A stretch of DNA of 64,000 nt from Escallonia rubra (taxonomy: Eukaryota > Streptophyta > Magnoliopsida > Escalloniales > Escalloniaceae): the NCBI GenBank assembly GCA_033065855.1, contig JAVXUO010001572.1, forward strand, positions 124,001 through 188,000. Reading direction: 5' to 3'. Below the pieces are notes generated by a model, which searched no databases, was not told the DNA's origin, and was given only the letters and a program-made list of their open reading frames with translations. The position numbers and the translations under genes are program-made. This document shows, one piece after another, positions 22,917-33,713 of the stretch (positions within the stretch are counted from its first letter, which is position 1; each line of letters begins with the position of its first letter).

Positions 22917-23617
22917 CTTCAAATTAAGGCTGAAATCAAAGATTAAAAATTTTAAAAATATTCAGTATATACAGTACAAGGGGTAATATCGTCATTTTAA
23001 AAATACGTATTGCTGACATCATTAAAAAAGTACACTTTTTGGACAGAAACCTGACGGATGGACACGGCTGATACATTTTAAAAGTGTTTGGTCACGGAAT
23101 GTTACATTTTGAAACTCGTTGTCCAATTGACTGTAATTATACCCTAACCTCAGGGATATAAGTGTAATTTGCTCTTTTTATTTGTTATTTCTTATTCTTA
23201 TTTATCTTGTTGTTTTTCTTTTCGTGCTTGTTTTTGGTCTTTCCCTTGTCTGTTTTTTGTTTTAGTTTTATCTTTGTTGCTTTTTAGATGTTAGGGCTTA
23301 CTTCATACTGTTTTTTTTTTGTTGTTTTGTTTTTTAATTTATAGTTAGTAGTTGTTGGTGTTATTTTTACTATGATTCTTACCGGATAAGGTTGTCATCC
23401 GCGTGCTAATGAACTCGTCCCCCCTGAACATGATGTAACCGTTCTTATATTAATGGTAGGGTTTTTAACACTTTAAAAAAAAAAGGACATATTAGTTTCC
23501 CTGAACAATCCATGGAGGGTCATGCACCAGGACCAGTAATAGTCTATGTTTTATATATTCTGTCACTGTCGGATGGGCTATCAAATCATATTTCTATTGC
23601 CTTGGGGGTTTTAACTA

Positions 23618-26470
23618 CTAGCTAATGGATCCGTGCAAATGCACGGGACGTGCATAACATATACTTTAGCTTAGTGACACAAATTCTGATTTCAAAAGAT
23701 AAACAAAGATAATATTTCCCAAGACAATGTCTTAAATAAGAACTATCATATTGATGATATTTGCTTAAAACACAGAGATCCTATTAGCTTATATTTTGGT
23801 TCCACTGTTCTATCATCAAGAACTGCTATTAAGAAGAAAAAAAAAATTACAATAGATTTCACTAACTAAATGCTTTCTCAATAGTCTTTTCTATCCTCTT
23901 TGATTTTTGTATATCTACCGATAAAGGATGTTGGTATAATAATATTGAGATAGGTTTAATGCATGGTCTATTTTAATAATAAAAGTGTGTTGGCCGGGCA
24001 AATAAGGGTTTGAATTCACCGTCACCAAATCCTTTTAATAATATCTAATATAGGAAATCCTTGAATATCATATAGTTACCTTATATCTTTCCTCATGACA
24101 CGTACTTTATTGCATGTGCTTTTTTTACCGTTCTATAAAATGTGATTTTATTGAAAGTAGACTACATGGCCTATTAAAAGCACCATCGAGAATTTGTTCG
24201 GTCTTGTTACGATCATGGTAGTCTAGGATACAACTTAGTTAAAACTTTCCTAGTCCTAGGATAGAATTTATAAAATGTCCAAGTTTTCTTAAGGTACTAA
24301 TCCCAGAATCACCAGTTTTAGTTAATCAGGTTTAGCTTTTGTCAAATTGAGGTTATTAACGACAGTTATCCACTAGTACAATACAAATATCCCAACACCT
24401 TACTGCTTCCATTTTCTTTATAATAATCATCATTATTATCACTAATCATTACTGATGTCATCATATTTGCAGTCGTCGCTACTACCACCAATATCGCTAC
24501 CATCATCACCTTCGGCTAATCTCCACAAGCATTTACCTATACTACTACCGTAGTGTCAAGCACAACCAGCTCAAGCACAACCATAACCATTATCATAAAA
24601 ACAAATCAGTCTTTAAACTTATTTACCTTTCATTTCCCTTTATTCTTCATACTTATTTGAAGCTTGTGTGAACTTACTCCCTAATCACTTCGAATGGCCT
24701 CTTGCTATTTAATTTTGAAAAGAAATAGTTTCAAATTGAGTGTAACAGTTAAACTTAGAAGATTGGCAATCCTCCAAACTTGCAATAAAGCGCGATTACT
24801 AAAATATAAGATTCCTTCGAACTTACTTTCAGCAATCTCAAAAGAGTAAATGCAACTGACATTATTTTCTATTGGAGATTTTAAGCCTTCTTGCATGATT
24901 TCCTGAAAACTAAAATAGATAAAAGCCTATGCGTTGATAATAATTATCGATAATTTAGTTGAGCTAATGACACAATGATTTACCAAGTACACGTGATAGA
25001 TATCTCCCAAAGATAATGTCTATAGAAATAGTTAAATTTTTTTAGTTACCTCCGATGGGTTTGAACGACCAAATGTTAAGCCCTCCATACACACCACTAA
25101 TTGTCTGCATTTTTTGCAAAAGCAGACATCGATTGAATATGCTAAGTAATATTGTATTGGTGATATGCTAAGTAATATTGTATTGGTGATATATGGTATA
25201 TAATCTTACTGTGTGTGTAAATAACATGAAGTGTGTCTTACCTAAAAGTTTATCTCAACCCGAGAAGTTATTAATTTAACCCAAAATGGTGCATTTATGA
25301 ACTTCCACTTCTATCAAACCCATAAAAGTTTAATGTGTTGCCACAATCATAAAAGGTGATCAGAGCACAAAACAAATTCATTGTTAAAATATACTGCCTG
25401 AGTATTGAAATCAATTATATGAATGCAACTACTACTATTGACTTAAGAAAAAGGGCCAGACTCAATGAATAACCTTAGCTATTTGTCACTAAAAGCACGC
25501 ATACTGAGAATTTTATATTTAGTGGGAAAATATTTTTGAAAGGTATGCTCAATCTCAAGTTGATTCATTGTCATCACTGATACGTATGCTTAGATAGTTC
25601 TATACTGTACTTGCATAGTTATGTATATTTTTAATAATATATAAACTTACATATTTGCCCTTATGAAAAGCACAGAATATGTCATCATTTTTACCAACAT
25701 GCGTCACTTAATATATTTTCCATCGGCTTAATGTAACTCCATATTCCATGAGCTTAAGAAACTAAGTTCTTTTCTTTCTTTTTTTTCTTTTTATTAGTGC
25801 AAATAGCATGATACAACCAAAACTTGATGATATTCAAGAATTTGAAAGAAGTAACAAATGAAATCATGAGCATAAGTTACTTCAGGGTTATTGGTACTGG
25901 TGCTCAAGAAGCATCCACAAAAGTGACTTACCTGTAGCCTTATTCTGCTTGATTGCAAGTAGGAGGCAACATTATATGTGATATGGGAGAGCACATAACG
26001 GGTTGGGTGGAGGAAGAAAGCTACAGTGAAAGAGATATAGAGACATGGAGAGCATAACCACCTCTAGCCTTATTCTGCTTGATTGCAAGTTAGAAGCAGC
26101 ATTATATGTGATATGGGAGAGCACACTACGGGTTGGGTGGAGGAAGAAAGCTACAGCAAAAGAGATATAGAGACATGGAGAGCACAACCACCTCGAGAGT
26201 TCAAGTTCTAGGAGGAGCTTGTGCTAACTGTTAAGCAGAGAGTCCAAAAGAGTTTGGGGACTTTTTTCATGTGGATAATTACTGATTAAAGAGTTCAATT
26301 GAGATGAGACTCCTCAGAAAAAGTTGAAGCTTACTTGGCACAAAGAGAGTGCTTCTAAATCCAACATGTCGCAAAAATATGAGACTATTAAAGTCTTACG
26401 TGTCGCAATATGAGAGTTCTAAAATCTTACGTGTCACGATTTTAAGCGAAGGCTTCAGCTTTATATATAC
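23618..26470 (-). mobile_element. Helitron-like element H1
   Basis: RLP-flank homology stops at 23617, next to CTAG (23618-23621). Read on the minus strand, the element ends with a perfect hairpin CCGTGCATTTGCACGG (plus 23631-23646), about 9 nt, then CTAG followed by host T: this is the hairpin-CTRR-T structure of a Helitron 3' end. The 5' end would be the TATATATAAAGCTGAAGCC sequence near 26447-26470. No Rep/helicase ORF is present. Inside are a 26-bp tandem pair (25138-25189) and a ~136-bp tandem pair (25935-26205). Exact 5' end is uncertain. Confidence 0.5.
25935..26205. repeat. Tandem duplication of ~136 bp, two copies
   Basis: The two copies start at about 25935 and 26071 (TAGCCTTATTCTGCTTGATT) and include GGTTGGGTGGAGGAAGAAAG. 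They differ at a few positions. Non-coding. Confidence 0.85.
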
Positions 26471-28679
26471 TAACCCAGAATCCCGTGCCAAGCACGGGAC
26501 TGTTTATTAACATTAACTTATTTTAGTAGTTTTAAAATGCATAATAAAATATATTGCACAATTTTATTATTTTATTATGGTTATTTCATCAAAGATGGTT
26601 ACTTTAATTTTTGTCTTGAACTCTCTTGTAATAAAATAAATTAATCCTTATGGTGAAATATCATTAAGCAATGTCCTTGTGCATATTTCTTAATTCTGAT
26701 TTGGTAATTATGTAGATGAACAAAAATTAAAAGTTCACTTAATAAACAAAAAAGTAAAAGTAAATTCTCTACTGATAAATATATGCAGAGAACATATTGA
26801 GATCAATTTGCTATTGCTCAAGACATTTTTATTATTTTCTAAGAACTTTTTAAAAATAATTTGTACCTTGAATGCGTTACCCATAACGTTAATTACATAT
26901 TAGTTTAATTTTGACAGAGAAGAATTTGGTCCATACATTTGTTTATAGCATAAACTAATTAAGTAAGGATGATGTGCCACTTTCAAAAGCAAATGTAATC
27001 TACCAACAAAGTATATAGAGAATATAGTAATCACTGCATGAGGTAATTATATAAATTTTAACTAACATGACTACATAGGATAGCTCAAAAACCTCGTAGT
27101 AAGGAAATTGTTGAATAAAATTTAACCAAGATTTCACAAAGCATACAATAAGCATGCTTACTAAGTAAGATTTCTCTTCAGAGATAATAAGGTTTTTAAT
27201 CTAAGTTTTAATTTACATTCATCACAACATAACTAATATCTTTTTAGATTTTATATGTAATTCTATTCAAAAGTATAAAAGTTAACATAAAATAATAAAT
27301 GGTATTATGCTAATATAGAATTTAGAATGCTTAAGAGTTTAATTACTCACAATAAAAGTACCATAGAAAAAAATTGGTTCAAAACTTTTTCAACATAAAA
27401 TTAGTTGAATTTAAGAAATGCTCACATAATTAATGTTTTAAATTTACACTATTTCTTTAATTTATCTCGTATAGAATCTGCATATTATGGTAAATATGCA
27501 TTTAACCATTGTGACAAAATAGGATAGCGCAAAACCTTAGAGTAAGAAAATTATTGACCACAACTTTTAACCAACATATTTAGTTATATTCATATTTGAA
27601 TTTACGGGAAACTTAGATATGAATTTGAAATAGTACCTATTTTTTCTTATTAAATATTTAAAGTAATTTTTGTTTTGCAGGTTAATATTTCATGCTAGAG
27701 AGCTTTTGATATATAATATTTAAATAAAGTCATAATAGTTTACTATATTGGTTAGAACATTTTGAATGTTTTCGAATTGTTTTTTCGAATTGCATAAGGC
27801 TTATTATTTAAATGTTTACTATATTTGCCGATTTAATTAATTGCAAAATTAAGAATCCGTTCAAAGTAATGTTTGGAGATCTTTCGTAACATTAATATGT
27901 TTAAGCTTAGTTTTTATAACTCTTATTATATTAGAAACACAATGCAAAGACGTGTTATGAGGTATAATTGCATTTCTCGCCTCATTTATTAGATATTATG
28001 TAACGCCCCGGATTTATTTACAGAGCGTTAATGCCAAATATACAGAGATCAAATAAAATTCCATAATTATCAGAATACTTCAAATTGGTAAATCAGAGCA
28101 TACACTAAAAACCCAAACGAAACAATATCGAAAGTCCCCCAAATGAAATCAGAAAACCTTAAAATATCATAATATCCCAAACAGTCGATCAGAGCATGCA
28201 CTAATAACTCCCAAGAGTACATCAATAACTGTCATAGGGCTCAAAACTTTATACAATCCAAAAATTTACTCCAACACGGAGTTCAAAACAAAACCTAAAC
28301 AATACCAACTTGTCGTAATTAAATACACTTAAATGTCAATACTAACTCTGAAATAAGGCAGCTAACTTTGGTCACACAGCTAGCCCTTCAAATCTGAAAT
28401 CTCACCTACTAACCTCCTGAAAGGAAAAACAATAAGGGAATGAGCCAAATGCCCAGTAAGGTCGCTCAAAGGACCAATCAGTCGGAACCCAAAGATAACA
28501 GAGAAACGAAATTTCGGAAGCACCAAATTTGTTTTAACGGAACAGATAATCAAACCAGATTTCGAATGTCAAAAACGCTTCTGAATACAAAAACAGACAC
28601 AAAGGTTTCAACAGACAATATTTCAAAGGCACACCAATTTCGACTGAATTGAGGTCAGACCAAATTCAAATGTCAAATT

Positions 28680-28985
28680 ACATCAGAGTACGGAAATAGA
28701 CACTAGATATGTCAGACCGAATATCATATGCCAAAATATATCAGAGTTCGGAAATAGACAGTAGAGATGTTAGACCGAATATCATATGCCAAAATATATC
28801 AGAGTACGGAAATAGACACTAGATATGTCAGATCGAATATCATATGCCTAAAATATATCAGAGTACGAAAATAGACACTAGATATGTCAGACCGAATATC
28901 ATATGCCAAAATATATCAGAGTTCGGAAATAGACAGTAGAGATGTCAGACCGAATATCATATGCCAAAATATATTTGAATACGGA
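28680..28985. repeat. Minisatellite, ~59-bp units, about 5 copies
   Basis: The units contain TCAGACCGAATATCATATGC, then CAAAATATATCAGAGT and CGGAAATAGACA. They are nearly identical, with small substitutions, and lie within the solo LTR. Confidence 0.85.
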
Positions 28986-29814
28986 GACAGACACTATCGG
29001 ACCAAATATCAAATATCAAAATACATCTAAGTTCAGAAACAGATACTATCGAAACAGACACTAGAGAGCCATTCAGAAAGTGGTCACATACGTCACTCCT
29101 GACATATGAGGCCGGTTCGGAAAGTAAGATCGCGATCTCTAGCTCAACTCCCCTGAGCTAGCCCACGTTTCAATCCACGTGGGTAAGTCGGAAATAAGTC
29201 ACATACACTGTGACATGGCTCATAAAGTCACCAAAACAAAATCTCAAAATAACCGTTATCAAATATCGGACGAATCAAACCATATTCAGAAGTTTCAAAA
29301 TCACATTATCAAACAACGAACTCGTCAAACAATAAGTGGAGTTCACGAAAATAATAACAATCATAAATCACTGAAACGACGATATCAATACGTCAATATT
29401 CTGAGGTCAAACAAATCGGACGGAATTTGATTTTTTCACAAATCATAGAATTGACAACGAGTTATTCATAACCATGGTCAAAACAAAGGAAAAAGAACGT
29501 CACTTAACTCAATTCGAAGAAGTTCATATTTCCAAAAAGAAACTAAAGACTCACATGAGCGATTGGTCCATCGCTGATTCAAATTTTCGGAAGTAAACCC
29601 TTACCTTAATCAAGCCTCTTGAGAGTCACAAATCCTTAAGCAAATCCTTACGCTCCTCCTTAGAGCTTCCAAATTTTCCAAGCCATCTTCTCCAATCTCT
29701 CTCTTTTTCTTCCTCTTCCTCTCTCTCTCTCGTACAAAGGAGAAGAAAAGAAACAGAGAACCCCCCAAAAAAGGCTAGAAATGAAAATAGAACACTATTT
29801 ATATAGAGGGACAA

Positions 29815-30345
29815 AAATTTTAAGTTTGCATTCGAATGGACCACTTTGAGTCGACTAAAACACACTTTGAGTCGACTGAAACACAAACTTTGAGTCGAAT
29901 GAAATATTTTTTTTTTCATTTCACTATTAGTCGATTAAAACCCACTTTTAGTTGAATCAAACACTTTAAGTCGACTAAAACTCACTTTTAGTCGAAGCTT
30001 TCCAAAAACACTGTTCAAAATCACTGTTCATGGTACTGTTCAAAATCACTGTTCATGTTACTGTTCAAATAACTGTTCATCGACCAAACTTTTAGTCGAC
30101 TGAAATCACTCTTTTAGTCGACTAAAACCTTTAACTTCGACTAAAACTCCAAAAAAACTATTTTTACACAATTTAAATACTTTTTAGTCGACCGAAACAC
30201 TCTTTTAGTCGACTAAAACCTTTTAAATTCGACTAAAACTCCAAAAAAACTATTTTTACACAATTTAAATACTTTTTAGTCGAACGAAACACTCTTTTAG
30301 TCGACTAAAACCTTTTAAATTCGACTAAAACTTCATAAAATCATT
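29815..30345. repeat. AGTCGACT-rich repeat region with ~90-bp higher-order units
   Basis: The short palindromic word TTTTAGTCGACTAAAA and close variants occur more than ten times. Between about 30088 and 30345 it is organised as three ~85-90-bp units that also contain AACTATTTTTACACAATTTA. It is within the solo LTR. Confidence 0.8.
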
Positions 30346-32645
30346 TTTATTCGAAGCCAAACTATTTTTCCTTCGACCAAATATTTCAGAACTCAAAAAC
30401 TTTGTAATCATTAAGTTTTGATTCGAATGAAACCACTTTCATTCAACCGAAAATTTCAGAAACAGTCACAATTCATTTTCTTAATGTGAACAAAAGACCA
30501 CAAACTTAATTAATCAAAAATATTAAATTCGCATAAGGAAAAGAAAATTTCGGGGTATTACATATTATAATTTGGGATCCTGAATCTAGTTCGAGTAAAT
30601 TAATAAAATATTTTTAAAAGTTACAAAAAGTGTATCAATGCATACCACATTCAAGAAACAAAAAAGAGATTATCTTATACTTTTACTAAAACTATAATTG
30701 TTAGTAAGAATTTTTTAATACTTCATTTGTAAAAGTTTCAAGTAACTTGTTAAGACTATATTTATTAAGCTCTTTTAGTGGTTCAACATGTAACATCTCA
30801 AAACCAAGTCTCTTAGCTTCAAAAGTTAGGTTAAGAGTTCTTAATCTTTGGAATCGTAAATGTCAAGGTTCGATCTTATCTTTTTCATGAATCATTGCTT
30901 CAAAAAAATTACCAATTTATTAAGATACAAACATGATATCCAGTAGAATATTTTTTCGTCTCATACACTTCTAAAATTATAGTCTTGATTAAATGGTCAT
31001 GCAATTGTTGCAAAATATTTGCTAGGTATATATGTTTGCTTTAGTTCCTCTGAACTGTAAGTTTAAAGAATAATAAGTAGATTGTGTTACAATGTCATGG
31101 CTAGATTTTTGCGTTCTTTAAGTTTTTTTTTTTTTACATCATCAGGCAGTTCTGTAACACAATTTACTCATTTTTGTTCTAACTTACAGTTCAAAGGAAC
31201 CAAAGTAAATATGTATGCGTATGCAAATATTACACAAGAATTGCATAACAATCTAATCAAGGTTTTAATAGTCAAAATTAGAGCCTAATACGTAAATATG
31301 TCTGTAGCATAGAGTTTAAATGTTTTACAATTGATATTTATAAGGTTTACAAATATCGCGACAATTATACCACGAATTTTTCAACAATAAATCGTAGTAA
31401 AGAGTTTGATTTGTTTTCTAAATTCTTAAATATGGGATATAATCAGTTTGGTGGTCGTGAGGTCTTATTTAAAAATACTTACTTATAATTCGTTTATTAA
31501 ATCTATATATCACATTATTAAAGATGACTATCTTACGTGTGTGTGTGTGTGTTATATATAGAACATTTGACTTAATTAGAACGTCATTTTCCCCTCTTCC
31601 AGATCTAATATGTTATTTTCATCTTTTTTCGATATATGAATTTTTATATTCACATTAAAGAGTAATTTTAAAAATACAATAGTTAAAATTAAGTCATAAT
31701 AAGTTAGTGTATGGATTAAGTTGAGTTCTAACATATTTAGAATTAAATTTTAAATTATACAACCCTTATTATTCTTGCAAAATTATTCAAATTTAAATTG
31801 AAAGGCACTTATCAAAATTATGTTTAGATCATTTTTTTCCCAAGTCTCGTAAGTTGTTTAATCTTAATTGTAACATTATTTTTTTTCTAAATCAAAAGTA
31901 TTATTTTTGTTTTTTTACATATATGAATTTTTATATTTATATTAGAGAGTAGTTTTAATGCTACAATTGTCAATGTTAAGTCCTAATAAGTTAATATAAT
32001 GATAAGGTTAAGTTTTAGAATAAATAGAATTAGTTTTGAATTTTAAGGACATAGTTGTTAGAAAGAAGCCTTAATAGATTAGGTAGAATTTTAGAATGAT
32101 TGATCATGTTTTTTATTCTAAATCTCATAAGTCATTTTTTGGGTCTATGAATTTTAATTTTCATATTAGAAAACACTTTTAAGGACATAATTGTCAAAAT
32201 TAAGTCTTAATAGATTAGTATATTGATTAGGTTGAGTTTTAAAATGTTTAGAATTAGTTTTTAAATTAATTTTTTTCTTCTAAATCGAAAGTATTATTTT
32301 CGTTTTTTATATATATGAGTTATTATATTCATATTAGATAATAGATTTAAAGATATAATAGTCAATATTAACTCCTAATAAGTTAGTATAATGATAATGT
32401 AGAGTTTTAGAATGATTAAAATTATTATTCGAATTTTAAGGACATAATTATCAAAAAGAACTCTTAATAGATTAGTATGTTGATTAGGTTGAGTTCTAGA
32501 ATGATTAAAATTGCTTTTAAATTAAAAAAGACTTACTTTTATAGAAGTTAATTAATTTTAAAATAAGAATCTGATGACATGTCATATAAAGAAGCGATGA
32601 TGTGTCGCGCAAAGAAGCTATCAATGTCTTTCTTGCTTCGCTTAT

Positions 32646-32685
<40 letters not shown>

Positions 32686-32689
<4 letters not shown>

Positions 32690-33651
32690 GAAAGCGAATA
32701 TATTGCTAGCCTTAGGCAACTTGCCTAAGGCTAGCAATCAAAACTACGTCGTTTTGGTAAAATTATATGTTTTGTTTTCCTCTCTCCATCATTTTCTCTC
32801 TCCTCGTCATTATCTCTCAGGCTCAGCAGATCAACCAAACCAGACAACTCCCATCGCTGGCCACTGTCGCGCGTAGCCTCCATCGCAATTGAATCTCCGT
32901 TGCGACCAAATCTTTGTCAGCCACTGCCGCCTCGCCCCTCACCGGCCGTGCTTCTTCGCCAGAAACAAAATAGAACCGACCACCTGCCGCGTCTCCCTAT
33001 CGCCGGCCTCGATCGTCGGCGACGCACCAACTCCACCATCACAAACCAGAAACCCACCGTCGCAACCATCGTAGACCCCGTCAAAATTCTGGAACCCCAC
33101 CACCACAAAACCGAACCACTGCATGCCACAAATCCCATCGCCCAACCCCGCGAATTTTCAACATCAATTGCGCCGCCATTGATCCACCATTACTGTCAAG
33201 TCCACCATACCCGTCACCATCTACACTAACAACTAACTACCATTGTCTGATTAATTGATTATGAAAATGGTGTACAGTTTAAGAGGGGCTCAGATCTGGA
33301 ATAGAGGTTTATGGTGGCGGTTGACTCGCCAGTACGAGGAAAGGTGGTGGGCTCGTTGGTGATGGTGGTGGACTGGTGGTCATGATCGGTGGTGGGGGAA
33401 AACTCATGAGCATCTGAGCATTTTTTTTTTCTGCTTCTTGTTGAACGAATCATGTAACGATTACAATAAGATCACATTTGTATTTCTAAAAATTGGCAGA
33501 CACAGATGAAGAGTGGAGGCCAATTGCAGTGTGTGAGCAAAAAACCTAAGGACTTTGAATAAGAAAGGATTTTAATTAAAGCACCTTAAACTACGTAGTT
33601 TTGATTGCTAGCCTTAGGCAAGTTGCCTAAGGCTAGCAATATATTCGATTT

Positions 33652-33655
<4 letters not shown>
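32686..33655. mobile_element. TIR element with palindromic termini inserted in (TA)n
   Basis: Both ends carry a ~65-bp inverted repeat: AGGGGAAAGCGAATATATT followed by a 31-bp near-perfect palindrome (32705-32735 and 33607-33637; arms GCTAGCCTTAGGCAA) and then CAAAACTACG. The element interrupts a long (TA)n tract (32651-32685 and 33655-33704), so a duplication cannot be read but an AT target is clear. The interior (about 32800-33240) is GC-rich and CCACC-rich, unlike its surroundings, and may be a captured exon or UTR; I recognise no protein in it. It is most like a Pack-MULE. Confidence 0.65.

Positions 33656-33712
<57 letters not shown>

Positions 33713-33713
<1 letters not shown>

Larger units (their letters stand above)
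22131..23174. mobile_element. Pack-MULE with a captured WPP-domain gene fragment
   Basis: The left end GGGTAAATTACACTTATATC and the right end (inverse GAGCAAATTACACTTATATC) form inverted repeats of about 44 bp. The 9-bp target duplication TTTTTATTT is present at 22122-22130 and 23175-23183. The interior carries a GC-rich gene fragment (22428-22706) and a short AT-rich tandem array (22745-22916). There is no transposase. Nested in the LINE-like insertion. Confidence 0.85.
21128..23486 (+). mobile_element. LINE-like retroposed insertion (non-LTR), host of a Pack-MULE
   Basis: A 14-bp target duplication ACATATTAGTTTCC occurs at 21114-21127 and 23487-23500. The insertion ends in a short poly(A) (23475-23484) followed by GG, and the paralogous flank near 52705-52725 has the empty site. 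Target-primed retrotransposition is the simplest reading. Its own sequence (21128-22130 and 23184-23486) is GC-rich on the left and T-rich on the right and shows no endonuclease or reverse-transcriptase ORF, so it is an internally deleted LINE, a SINE-like element, or a retroposed transcript. The Pack-MULE at 22131-23174 inserted later. Confidence 0.65.
20519..23617 (-). other. Ghost RLP unit x: RLP-type 5' flank split by a LINE-like insertion
   Basis: 20519-21127 and 23487-23617 align with 52090-52830 and with the 5' flank of RLP-2 (38478-38698 and 50815-51060). Shared words include AACTTTTCAAAGCA, GATGGCAGAGTAGTTCAATT, CCAAGTCTTCCC and CACCAGGACCAGTA. No receptor body is attached. The unit therefore marks an RLP locus whose coding region was lost, leaving upstream DNA and signal-peptide codons. 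Confidence 0.7.
27999..30562. mobile_element. Solo LTR (TGTAACGCCCC family), 2.56 kb
   Basis: Begins TGTAACGCCCCGGATTTATT and ends ...TTTCGGGGTATTACA, flanked by the 5-bp duplication TATTA (27994-27998 and 30563-30567). Ends and duplication fit a single LTR left by recombination between the two LTRs of a Gypsy-like element; no internal genes are present. It shares the motif near CAGTAAGGTCGCTCAA (28454) with the element at 14574-19072. It carries two tandem-repeat regions, noted separately. A CA/TC-rich segment near 29690-29750 has no coding meaning that I can see. Confidence 0.7.
26471..32690 (-). mobile_element. Helitron-like element H2, head-to-tail with H1, split by a solo LTR
   Basis: On the minus strand it ends with a hairpin CCCGTGCTTGGCACGGG (plus 26482-26498), about 8 nt and then TTAG, directly abutting the H1 5' end. 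Its 5' side (about 32570-32690) has TAAGCGAAGC and GACACATCATCGCTTC words similar in layout to the H1 5' end (GCGAAGGC, GACACGTAAG) and runs into a (TA)n tract. The interior is extremely AT-rich with no gene; 31600-32520 shows diverged ~250-300-bp internal repeats around TTAAGTC-TAATA-TTAGT. The terminal tetranucleotide differs from the CTRR consensus, so confidence is modest. Confidence 0.4.

Noticed and set aside
28680..28985. CRISPR-like regular repeats
   Set aside because: Contiguous tandem units without unique spacers, in plant nuclear LTR DNA.
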